Below the pieces are notes generated by a model. It was not told the origin of the DNA. It saw only the letters and a program-made list of their open reading frames with translations, and ran no database searches. DNA of 58,446 nucleotides, taken from Candidatus Epulonipiscium sp. (lineage in GTDB: Bacteria; Bacillota; Clostridia; Lachnospirales; Defluviitaleaceae). The stretch lies in assembly GCA_012521395.1 (NCBI GenBank), contig JAAYML010000025.1:1-58446 (forward strand), read 5' to 3'. Shown piece by piece: positions 39,432 to 47,434 of the stretch (the stretch's first letter is position 1; each line of letters starts with the position of its first letter). Position numbers and translations under genes: made by a program.

Positions 39432-39459
39432 ATTATAACATAGAAACACAATTAGTAAA
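39432..39459 (-). promoter_or_regulatory. candidate promoter of nifJ
   Basis: TTTACT (39454-39459) and TATAAT (39432-39437) are 16 bases apart on the minus strand, 61 bases before the assigned start codon. Confidence 0.6.
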
Positions 39460-39637
39460 TAGATTTCTTTAGCTTTTTCCCAATACATGATAACATTATA
39501 ACAATCTTTTTTCAATATTTCCGTCAGCCTGTTATTACAATTTTATCTTTAAAAATCTTCCTTTAGCTGCCCTATTTAAAGAATTTCTAAGGCTACGACA
39601 AATTTCAATCTTATTTTTAAATCATGATTAAATAAAA

Positions 39638-39663
39638 ACACTAATATAAGGATATATTAGTGT
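39638..39663 (-). terminator. terminator of the PH-domain gene
   Basis: ACACTAATATA with its complement around an AGGA loop is followed on the minus strand by TTTTATTTAATC. Confidence 0.75.
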
Positions 39664-39694
39664 CTGTCAAATTTTTTATAAAATTAATTTAAAC

Positions 39695-40078
39695 TTATTG
39701 AATGATATAGTCATTAATAATTTGATAAACTTTTAATAAAAGATTACTCATATTTTTATCCTTATAAAATTTTAATTCAATACTAATGCCTCCTGACAAA
39801 ACTAATTTTATCTCAGAATCTAAATCAAAAGTTCCTGCTGTTTCTATAGAATATGTAACGATACTTTTATAAGGAATCGAATAGTATTCAATTTTCTTGC
39901 CTGTCAAACCTTGTTTATCTGCTATCAGGATCCGTTTATCAGTAAATACTGCCACATCTCTGATGGTTTTTACTGCAAAATGAACCCTTTCATTTTTAGA
40001 AATAAACGGCTCAAGACTTGAAGAAAGAGGAACTTCCTGATAAAAATTAAAGATTTTGTTTAAACTTGCATCAGCCAT
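39695..40078 (-). CDS. bacterial PH-domain protein (YvbH-like)
   Basis: This 127-residue soluble protein consists of a single bacterial PH domain: FISKNERVHFAVKTIRDVAVFTDKRILIADKQG, IPYKSIVTYSIETAGTFDLDSEIKLVLSGGISIELKF and a C-terminal helix. The DKRILI and IPYKSI blocks are typical of the bPH_1 family, including Bacillus YvbH. The role is unknown. It is single, divergent from the XRE gene, and has its own terminator. Confidence 0.85.
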   Translation of the reverse strand: MADASLNKIFNFYQEVPLSSSLEPFISKNERVHFAVKTIRDVAVFTDKRILIADKQGLTGKKIEYYSIPYKSIVTYSIETAGTFDLDSEIKLVLSGGISIELKFYKDKNMSNLLLKVYQIINDYIIQ

Positions 40079-40329
40079 AATAATACCTCCATCATTAAAT
40101 TTTCTTAAATCTTCTAAGTGTGTTTTATATATATTAACGCATTCCCTGACTAAATATACATCTTATAATAAATTTTATATAAATTACTATAATTTGTATT
40201 ATCCCAAATTGTTTCTTATTTGTATTTATGGAGTTTAATATAGTGTATTTACAAAATATAATATACATTTAAGAAATTGGTATTTATTTTTGTAACATTC
40301 ATTGATATAATAAAATGGGTGATGTGTAT

Positions 40330-40740
40330 ATGGGTAAACAATTTGGTGATCGTTTAAGGGAATTACGGATAGAAAGAGGAATGACTCAGGAAGAACTGGC
40401 CAGGGAATTTAATACTGGAAAAGCTTCTATTTCTCACTACGAAAGTAACCGAAGACTTCCTAACGCTAATAACATTAATTTATTTGCAGAATTCTTTAAT
40501 GTTTCAATCGATTACATCATGGGAAAAAGTGACGTAAGAAACCCATACATCACAAGAGAACAGCTTGTAATATCTCCTCTTTCTATAAAGGATAAAAATC
40601 AGTACCAAACCTTTATAGAACAAATCCAACTCTTTTTTATGGATGAAGAGATTCCTGAAGAAGATAAAGAAGCTCTCTTCAAAGATATCTCAAAACTCTT
40701 TTGGGAAGCAAAAGAAATATGCAGGCAAAAAACTAATTAA
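40330..40740 (+). CDS. XRE-family transcriptional regulator
   Basis: This 136-residue protein has an N-terminal Cro/cI helix-turn-helix: FGDRLRELRIERGMTQEELAREFNTGKASISHYESNRRLPN, continuing LFAEFFNVSIDYIMGKSD. The C-terminal half is acidic and helical, perhaps for dimerisation. I choose ATG 40330 with GGGTGAT upstream; a start five codons earlier has no ribosome binding site. It stands alone; its target is unknown. Confidence 0.9.
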   Translation: MGKQFGDRLRELRIERGMTQEELAREFNTGKASISHYESNRRLPNANNINLFAEFFNVSIDYIMGKSDVRNPYITREQLVISPLSIKDKNQYQTFIEQIQLFFMDEEIPEEDKEALFKDISKLFWEAKEICRQKTN

Positions 40741-40746
40741 CAAATG

Positions 40747-40779
40747 AAAAGATTTCTAGCAAAAGCTAGAAATCTTTTT
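40747..40779. terminator. bidirectional terminator between XRE and gerQ-like genes
   Basis: AAAAGATTTCTAGC with its complement around an AAAA loop, followed by T5 on the plus strand and TTTTCATTTG on the minus strand. Confidence 0.85.
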
Positions 40780-40820
40780 AATTTAAGCATTAAAGATGTA
40801 TCATTTTAAATACTCATGCG

Positions 40821-41186
40821 TTAATAATAAATTCTTACAAATTTTATGGAATAAATATCTGCTAACACCAGGTCATCGGTTTCCGGCTCTCTCAGAATAA
40901 TATAACTGATCCCGACATCTACTAAAGTCCCTTCCCTGTCTACCAGCATATTGGTGCCAATTAGAAACTCTACTTTTACATACTTCCCTATCTGCTGTCT
41001 TAAATAACCTTGAGTATAATTAATATCTTGTTGTACAGGTGATCCTGGTTCCATCTCAAAATCTACCGGTGCAGGACTTTCTCTGTCTGCTGCTGGTACA
41101 GATTTTTTTTGGATGATATTATAAGCTGGATACAATTTTTTGTAACCTGGTCCCGGCCCACAAGTCCTTTTGAATTTATAATTCAT
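40821..41186 (-). CDS. gerQ: GerQ-like spore coat protein
   Basis: This 121-residue protein has a variable basic and proline-rich N-terminus (CGPGPGYKKLYPAYN) and a conserved-looking C-terminal domain: GYLRQQIGKYVKVEFLIG, DREGTLVDVGISYIILREP and a final DIYSIKFVRIYY. This resembles the Sm-like C-terminal part of GerQ, which is needed for CwlJ to locate in the spore coat. The neighbour directly upstream is a cwlJ gene, and cwlJ-gerQ operons are known in Bacillus. The match is by pattern and context, so the symbol is provisional. Confidence 0.7.
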   Translation of the reverse strand: MNYKFKRTCGPGPGYKKLYPAYNIIQKKSVPAADRESPAPVDFEMEPGSPVQQDINYTQGYLRQQIGKYVKVEFLIGTNMLVDREGTLVDVGISYIILREPETDDLVLADIYSIKFVRIYY

Positions 41187-41222
41187 ATCATTGCCTCCTA
41201 GCTTTATATTTAAATTTTTCGA

Positions 41223-41666
41223 TTATGTTTGAGCATAAAGCTCAGTTGGATTATAAAAGCAATGATCTCCAACCCTTACCTGAAAACTTCCTGTACCATT
41301 CCTTGGGAAAATATATGGACAATCTGGCTGAAAAGGATTGAAATACCATAATGAATAGCCAACGGTAAAAAGACGGTTGCCGGATAATGCCCAGTCAGCA
41401 ATATCATAATGAATTTGTTCTGGTGGATTTGCCCAAATCGTTTGGGGATTGAGCTGTCCTCTAATTTCTGACCTTACACAGTCAAATTGACCTTCCTGAT
41501 AAATGACTTTTCTTATATCTCCCTGACATACTCTATGATATTCTCCAAAAGGGACTCTTACTCTATTCATAACAACTGTCGCCACCGCTTTCATGCCGTT
41601 TTCTCCTTCTCCTCCAGCTTCACATTTTATAATTCTTGCTAATAATTCCCTGTCAGAATAAGCCAC
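41223..41666 (-). CDS. cwlJ: spore cortex-lytic cell wall hydrolase CwlJ
   Basis: This 147-residue protein is a single Hydrolase_2 domain without signal peptide, as expected for CwlJ, made in the mother cell and placed in the coat. The catalytic glutamate region is LLARIIKCEAGGEGENGMKAVATVVMNRV (glutamate in CEAGGEG). GQFDCVRSE and SLWYFNPFQPDCPYIFPRNGTG follow, typical of the family. It degrades cortex peptidoglycan with muramic lactam during germination. AGGAGGTG precedes the ATG. It starts the cwlJ-gerQ pair; the spacing of 36 bases implies co-transcription. Confidence 0.93.
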   Translation of the reverse strand: MAYSDRELLARIIKCEAGGEGENGMKAVATVVMNRVRVPFGEYHRVCQGDIRKVIYQEGQFDCVRSEIRGQLNPQTIWANPPEQIHYDIADWALSGNRLFTVGYSLWYFNPFQPDCPYIFPRNGTGSFQVRVGDHCFYNPTELYAQT

Positions 41667-41752
41667 ACAAGCACCTCCTCTTTTTAACGTCTACTATAAT
41701 TTATTCATTTCACTAGATATTGTTACATTTACTAAAATAATAAAACAAAACA

Positions 41753-41782
41753 AAAAACGCGGATGAATTAATCCGCGTTTTT
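41753..41782 (-). terminator. terminator of the first beta-repeat protein gene
   Basis: AAAAACGCGGAT with its complement around a six-base loop is followed on the minus strand by TTTTTTGTTTTG. The stop codon lies in the loop. Confidence 0.85.
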
Positions 41783-42963
41783 ACCTTCCACAATAAGCTC
41801 ATTCAATTTAGGATTTGCTATAGGTATATACTGAGCTCTCTGATCAGCTGAATTCTCTATCTTTACACCAGCATACAATGTTTCAACTATCTGTGTATTA
41901 TTATAATAATTTACCCGGAAATCAAGTTGAAAATGATATTTTGAATTCATTTCTCTTAACTGCTTATTAGCATTTAAAATAATATCTTTCGTTTCATTTC
42001 TAATTTTCTTTTTCAATTCATCAACTGTCAAATCCGGAGTCCAGATTAAATCCTTTGCCATCATTTCTTCTTGTAAAGTCTTTTTAAACAGTTCATATTC
42101 TGGTCCTCCTACAGCATTTGTTATATATCTGCCAGTCTTTACGTACTTACTGTCATTTTTCACTACATAGTAAATTGTTAATTCATCATGGACTAATATA
42201 ATATCAAGACCTTCATCTTTATATTTTTTAACGATATTTTGCAGTTCCTCATTGTTTTCATAATTTTTTATTGTAGTACTCATATCTGTATCCCAGGTAA
42301 GTTTCAATGCATTTATTGCATTAATTGCTTCGATGGCTTTTAAACATTCAGAAGAATAAATCCTTACTCGTTCGTTCTTTCCTTCGATTGCCGAAACTAT
42401 ATGTACTTCCACATATCCATTATTATTATGCTTTACAGTAGTTACAAATATCTCTTTACTATCAAGCTTAAGTTTCTCTTTTAATTCATCAATCTTCACA
42501 TTAATTTCTGCATAAGCCTGATCGACTGTTTTTCCATATGACCAAATAAAATTATCTTTGAAATTTTCAACTTCTTTTCTCACATAATCAACCGTTGGAT
42601 TTTCTGCATTCCCTTCAAATATAACCGCTTCAACTTTTATATTTTCATTTACAATGATCATAAAAGGCATTTCTGTACTTTTAGATATGAGTTCGTCATT
42701 TTCATTTTTTACTGCCCAATAGTCAAATGTATAACCTTCATTTGCCTGTGCAGTAAAAGTAACCTCCGTGCCTTCCGGTACTTTTTCATCATTTTTAATA
42801 TTTGCCGTAATGGTACCATTTTCTGCTGAATAATTTACCTGATATAATTCAGCCATGTTTTCATCAGATTCTAAGGTTTGTTTCTGCGCTATGGCGGTAA
42901 CAGGAACTACTAAAAGAAAGATAGAAAATAAAACTAATAAGCTAATATTTTTTTTCTTTTCAT
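41768..42963 (-). CDS. secreted beta-repeat protein, copy 1, with out-of-frame start region
   Basis: This protein of about 400 residues has a hydrophobic signal segment (NISLLVLFSIFLLVVPVTAIA), an InlB B-repeat-like domain (YSAENGTITANI, VPEGTEVTFTAQANEGYTFDYW), and a long charged C-terminal region with a WSYGKT block and a WTPDLT block that look like repeats of one unit. The well-placed ATG at 42963 (GGGAGG seven bases upstream) is one base out of frame with the rest because of an A8 run (42948-42955); one more A would join them. The only in-frame upstream start is TTG 42997, without a ribosome binding site. It is paralogous to the gene at 44982-46261. Function unknown. Confidence 0.7.
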
Positions 42964-43120
42964 TTCTTTTCCTCCCAAAGTATAATAGAAATTTCAAGTA
43001 TTATATAATACATTTAAAATTGTTTCAAGTATTTTTAATAATTTAAATACTAAAATATTCTAATATTTTTACAAAAAATACTTAAAAGATTGACCAACTC
43101 CTTTTTTAGAAAAATAAAAA

Positions 43121-43152
43121 CATCCAGCCATCTAAAAATTTACAGCCGGATG
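43121..43152 (-). terminator. terminator of the rtcB-GNAT unit
   Basis: Minus-strand CATCCGGC pairs with GCTGGATG (one G-T pair), followed by TTTTTATTTT. Confidence 0.75.
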
Positions 43153-43186
43153 CTTTTATAGCAATAAAAGAGAAATTAAGCATTCA

Positions 43187-43678
43187 TCATTCCATTAAAT
43201 GATAAATCATAATGCACTCTTTCTCTAAGTCTTTAATGATTTCAAAACCCAAATTTTTATACATCTTAAATGCATAATTATCTTTTTGCACAGATAAAGA
43301 CACTTGTTTATAACCCTTTTCCCTGAGCAATTCTAACATTTTCTTCATCAATGCTGTTCCTATTCCCTGACCGCGATATTCCTTATATAAGGAAATGGCC
43401 AATTCAGGTGTCCTCTCATCTATATAGGCATAACTTTTAGCCTTGTTGCTAAATACCCTGGTCCAAACTGCACCTGCCACTTTTTGGTCAAGTTCAGCAA
43501 CCAGGCATAAATCATGAGGTCTGCCAAAGTCCTCTATATAAATCTTTATTTCTGGTTGATGAATAATAGATTTGGGTAATAAAGCTTCTCCGTCCTTTTG
43601 AAAAATTGCTTCATAGAGAAAGTCCTGTAACAAATCAATTTCCGATGCTTTAATGGGTCTTATGGTATATTGAATCAT
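43187..43678 (-). CDS. GNAT-family N-acetyltransferase
   Basis: This 163-residue protein has the GNAT fold: IRPIKASEIDLLQDFLYEA at the start, the acetyl-CoA pyrophosphate loop YRGQGIGTALMKKML (RxxGxG/A form), then VSLSVQKDNYAFKMYKNLGF. The substrate cannot be deduced. It begins 20 bases after rtcB and so is likely co-transcribed, and it precedes a terminator. Confidence 0.9.
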   Translation of the reverse strand: MIQYTIRPIKASEIDLLQDFLYEAIFQKDGEALLPKSIIHQPEIKIYIEDFGRPHDLCLVAELDQKVAGAVWTRVFSNKAKSYAYIDERTPELAISLYKEYRGQGIGTALMKKMLELLREKGYKQVSLSVQKDNYAFKMYKNLGFEIIKDLEKECIMIYHLME

Positions 43679-43698
43679 AAAAAAGCTCCTTTGAATCC

Positions 43699-44907
43699 TT
43701 ATTCTGCTGCTTTAAAATTATAAATAGGTTTTATCCGGTTAACAATTTCTACAGTATCCTGGATATTGTTTACGATATCCTCCATTCTTTTATAGGCCAT
43801 GGGACATTCATCCAAAGTATCTTTATTAATTGTAGTCGTATAAATCCCCTTCATTTCTTTCTTAAATTCTGAAACCGTAAAAGAATTTTTGGCAACATTT
43901 CTGGACATTAATCTGCCTGCACCATGTGGAGCTGAATAATTCCAATCTTCGTTGCCTTTCCCGATACAGATTAATGAACCGTCTCTCATATTTATCGGAA
44001 TAAGCAGCTTTTCGCCTTTTTGGGCTGAAACAGCACCTTTTCTGAGAATCATATTGGTCGTATCAATATAATTATGAATGGTTGTAAATTGGTCTTCAAT
44101 CTTTAGTTTCATTCCTTTTATGATTTCTTCCATCATAGCTTTCCGATTAAGATAAGCAAACCTCTGAACTAATTCCATATCATGCAGATAATCCTCCATC
44201 AATTGCCCTGAAACATATGCCAGAGATTTTGGGATATCCGTCAGAACTTGTGCTCTTAAAGCTGCTATAGCTGACTGGATTTCTTTTTGCCTGCCTGCCG
44301 CTTTATATTCTGCGATTAATCTTTCAATATCGGCACTGGTATTTTTATTTAATGATTTATATGCCTGGTCCTGATAGAATTTTGCAACCTCATTGCCCAA
44401 ATGTCTTGAACCTGAATGAATGACAATATAGATCTGCCCTGCTTCATCTTTCCCAGCTTCAATGAAATGATTACCTCCTCCAAGTGTCCCAATAGATTTA
44501 ATGGCTCTGTCAAGATTAATTTTCCCTTCATCCTTACACCTTAGTTTTTCTAAATCTATACTGTCAGCATATTTGTGAGGTGTCTTTCTGATATTAAAAC
44601 CAGCAGGAATTTTGGAATGAATCAATTTGTCCAGTTTTTCTAATTCTATATAGGAATTCTTAATTTTTACCACTTCCATGCCACAACCAATATCAACACC
44701 TACTAAATTGGGTACAATACAGTCTTTTATGGTCATCGTTGTCCCTATGGTACAACCTGCCCCTGTATGAACATCAGGCATGATTCTGATTTTTGAACCC
44801 TTCGTAAATTCCTGATCACATAAAAGTTTTATCTGTTGAATTGCACTTTCTTCAATAATATCGGTAAAAACCTTTGCCGTATTGTGTTTCCCTTCGATTA
44901 ACATCAT
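43699..44907 (-). CDS. rtcB: RNA-splicing ligase RtcB family protein
   Basis: This 402-residue enzyme joins RNA 3'-phosphate (or cyclic phosphate) ends to 5'-hydroxyl ends with GTP and manganese. Metal ligands are visible in MPDVHTGAGCTIGTT, GVDIGCGMEVV, GGGNHFIEAG and IHSGSRHLG. The guanylylated histidine is in SAPHGAGRLMSR. The C-terminus ends KPIYNFKA as usual. GGGGA precedes the first of two ATGs. No archease or rtcA neighbour is present; a GNAT gene follows. It may repair cleaved tRNA or other RNA after toxin attack, which is inference. Confidence 0.93.
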   Translation of the reverse strand: MMLIEGKHNTAKVFTDIIEESAIQQIKLLCDQEFTKGSKIRIMPDVHTGAGCTIGTTMTIKDCIVPNLVGVDIGCGMEVVKIKNSYIELEKLDKLIHSKIPAGFNIRKTPHKYADSIDLEKLRCKDEGKINLDRAIKSIGTLGGGNHFIEAGKDEAGQIYIVIHSGSRHLGNEVAKFYQDQAYKSLNKNTSADIERLIAEYKAAGRQKEIQSAIAALRAQVLTDIPKSLAYVSGQLMEDYLHDMELVQRFAYLNRKAMMEEIIKGMKLKIEDQFTTIHNYIDTTNMILRKGAVSAQKGEKLLIPINMRDGSLICIGKGNEDWNYSAPHGAGRLMSRNVAKNSFTVSEFKKEMKGIYTTTINKDTLDECPMAYKRMEDIVNNIQDTVEIVNRIKPIYNFKAAE

Positions 44908-44970
44908 ACTATCCCCTTTTTTTATACTATTGTTATTATAAGACTAATCTGTAAAAATAGCTATAAAAAT

Positions 44971-44997
44971 AAATGCGGATTTTAATTATCCGCATTT
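44971..44997 (-). terminator. terminator of the second beta-repeat protein gene
   Basis: AAATGCGGAT with its complement, followed on the minus strand by ATTTTTATAGC. It resembles the terminator of copy 1 (both built on GCGGAT), consistent with duplication of the whole unit. Confidence 0.8.
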
Positions 44998-46261
44998 TCA
45001 TACGCATTTATCAACTCTTCAGCTTTTGGATTTATCAAGTAAAAAAATGAGCTATATCTTTCATTTGGAGAAATCCTTAATTCTAAACCAGGTCGTAAAG
45101 TCGTTACTATCCCTGTACGATTATCATCTTTGTAATACGTTTCATCAAATACATTAGAAATACGATAGCTGGTATTAATTTTTCTTAGTCGTTTATTGGC
45201 ATTTATAACTATATCCTTTGATTCTTCCCTTATCTTCTCCCTCATTTCTTCGATAGTCAAGTCTTCTGACCAAAAGAAATTTTTATTGTAAAACTCTTGC
45301 ATAGCATCGTTAAACACTTCATATTCCGGACTTTTTATACTTCTAGCCATATAGTATCCGGTTTTAACAAAATTACTATCATTTTTTGCAACCAAGAAAA
45401 CTTTCAAAGGATCATGGTGAATTTCAATATTAATTCCCTGCTCTTTATATTTTTCTATGATTGCCTGAAGTTCTTCGTTGTTTTTTAAGTTCATTATTGT
45501 CGTTGTTTTGTCCGTATCCCAAGTTAGATTTAAAGCATCAATTTCTGAAAGAATTTCTTTTAAGCGTATTACTTCAGAGAATCAATGATTACGACTTCTT
45601 TCTTTTTTTCCACTTGAGAAGAGATTTGTATTTCAATACGTCCGGCTCCATATATTTCAACAACGGATATGTTTATTCTTTTAGAATCTAAATTAAGTAT
45701 TTCTTTCAAATTATTGACTTTTGCAGTGATTTCTTTATAAACCTCACCCATTGTTTTTCCATAGGGCCATGTATAATTAAGATTTTCAATAGCTTTTCTG
45801 GCATAGCTGACCGTTGGATTTACAGCACTGCCTTCAAAAAGAACAGCTTCAATTATGATGTCAGCTTTTATTTCATATTTCAATGTTCCTGTCTTTACCT
45901 TAGATAAAACCTTTCCCTCTTCATCTTTTACTAACCAATAATCAAAAACATATCCTTCATCAGGCCATACATAAAAAGTAAGTACCGTACCAGCAGGCAC
46001 CTTTTGCCCACTTGCAATACTGGTTGAAATGATACCATTTTTAACAGAATAATTTACAACAAATTCTTTGGCTGCATTTTTATCCGTCTCTTCAGCATTT
46101 TTGTTGTCCTCTACAATTTCTTTATATACTTCACTCATTTCTATTTCTATGGATGCAGCTTCTTCTGCCAAATCTCTCATTTCAGCTGATAATACTGAAG
46201 GAAACATAAAAAGTATAATAGTAATAACCATAACAAAAGATATCCATTTTTTACTGCTCAT
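44982..46261 (-). pseudogene. secreted beta-repeat protein, copy 2, split by a frameshift
   Basis: Two frames together match copy 1 along its length. The first (46261-45569) has a signal peptide (WISFVMVITIILFMFPSVLSA), the beta-repeat (YSVKNGIISTSI, VPAGTVLTFYVWPDEGYVFDYW) and the WPYGKT block. The second (frame open from about 45580 to 44982) gives RLKEILSEIDALNLTWDTDKTTTI then NNEELQAIIEKYKEQG and the WSEDLT block. They join if one base is added near 45577-45583, where GATTCTCTGAAG should read GAT TCN TCT GAA as in copy 1 (YSSE). Restored length is about 426 residues. AAAGGAG precedes the first ATG. Confidence 0.85.
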
Positions 46262-46401
46262 TTTTCTTTCTCCTTTATTATTTAGTAATAATAAAATAAT
46301 TCAACTTTTTTAAAGAAGTATATAACAAGTCTCTTTCTTTATAATTTATTAAAATATTAATTTCTTTAGAACAAAATAAATATCAATCCCTTTTTGCAGT
46401 A

Positions 46402-47322
46402 TCAAACAGTTGTTTTAACATAATAATCAATGTAATCTTTAAGTTTTTCAATATATCTCATGCCGATATGGCTAACGACCCCCTGATTTCTCGTAATATA
46501 TCCTATATTCATATTAACATCTATATCCAACGGGATGGCGCAATAATCACTGCCATTTAATTCTTCACATATAATACCCGAACATAAGGTATAGGCGTTT
46601 AAGCCAACCATTAAATTGAGCATCGTTGCTCTGTCACAAGCCTTAATGGTTTTCTTATAATCATAAGTACTAAGAATTTCCTCTGCAAAATAAAAAGAAT
46701 TATTATCCCCCTGCTCAAAAGAAAGACAAGGATAATCTGAAAGCTCTTCCATGCTTATTTTGTCTTTTCTGGCTAAAGGGTGCCCTTTCCATAAATAGAC
46801 ATAGCCTTTGCATTGAATTAAGTCATGAAATTCCAGTTGGTTTTCTTTTAATAATTTATTGATCACCTTTTCATTAAAATCATTAATATATAGAATTCCT
46901 ATTTCACTTTTTCCATTTCTGACATCTGAAATAACATCTGCTGTCCGTGTTTCGCGGATAGCAAATTCATATTCATTCATATCAAATTCTTTTACCATTT
47001 CTACAAAAGCCTTTACAGCAAAGGAATAGTGTTGTGTAGAAACGCCAAACTTCTTTTTTATCTTTTTTCCTTCAATATATTTTTCTTCAAGCAATTCCAT
47101 CTGTGCCAGGACCTGACGGGCATAGCCTAAAAAATCCTCTCCTTCGGCTGTAAGGATGACCCCTTTATTAGTACGGGTAAATATATTGATATTAATTTCA
47201 GCTTCCAAATCTTTAATCGCACTGGAAAGAGTCGGTTGTGATATAAAAAGCCTTTTGGCCGCTTCATTCATCGAATTGGTTTCTGCAACGGTTACGACAT
47301 ATTTTATCTGTTGTAGAGTCAT
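46402..47322 (-). CDS. LysR-family transcriptional regulator
   Basis: This 306-residue protein has the N-terminal winged helix-turn-helix (QIKYVVTVAETNSMNEAAKRLFISQPTLSSAIKDLEAEIN, then FTRTNKGVILTAEG) and a C-terminal effector-binding domain. CysB-like regulators of sulfur metabolism have this N-terminus, and the next gene upstream is metY, so control of sulfur amino acid synthesis is a reasonable inference. It has its own GGAGGGA site, and a terminator separates it from metY. Confidence 0.93.
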   Translation of the reverse strand: MTLQQIKYVVTVAETNSMNEAAKRLFISQPTLSSAIKDLEAEININIFTRTNKGVILTAEGEDFLGYARQVLAQMELLEEKYIEGKKIKKKFGVSTQHYSFAVKAFVEMVKEFDMNEYEFAIRETRTADVISDVRNGKSEIGILYINDFNEKVINKLLKENQLEFHDLIQCKGYVYLWKGHPLARKDKISMEELSDYPCLSFEQGDNNSFYFAEEILSTYDYKKTIKACDRATMLNLMVGLNAYTLCSGIICEELNGSDYCAIPLDIDVNMNIGYITRNQGVVSHIGMRYIEKLKDYIDYYVKTTV

Positions 47323-47395
47323 TATATCCCTCCTGCTGACAGTTTAAACTACTGCCAATATGATTTATTTATAACTTATTTTAATAAATGCATAA

Positions 47396-47422
47396 AAGAG
47401 AGGAATATACTTTCCCTCTCTT
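47396..47422 (-). terminator. terminator of metY
   Basis: Minus-strand AAGAGAGG/CCTCTCTT around an 11-base loop is followed by TTATGCATTT. It separates metY from the LysR gene. Confidence 0.65.
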
Positions 47423-47434
47423 AAAATAATCCGC

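Larger units (their letters stand above)
39371..39694. other. nifJ leader and spacer to the PH-domain gene
   Basis: This 324-base AT-rich spacer holds the nifJ promoter and adjacent inverted repeat near 39401-39459 and the terminator of the upstream PH-domain gene at 39638-39663. No coding frame or riboswitch was seen in the remainder. Confidence 0.6.

Noticed and set aside
39371-39451. N-terminal extension of NifJ
   Set aside because: The added residues are encoded by the promoter and leader region, including the inverted repeat, and GGGGG precedes ATG 39370.
45560-45600. Programmed ribosomal frameshifting in copy 2 of the beta-repeat protein
   Set aside because: No slippery heptamer or downstream structure is visible; comparison with copy 1 shows a simple one-base loss.
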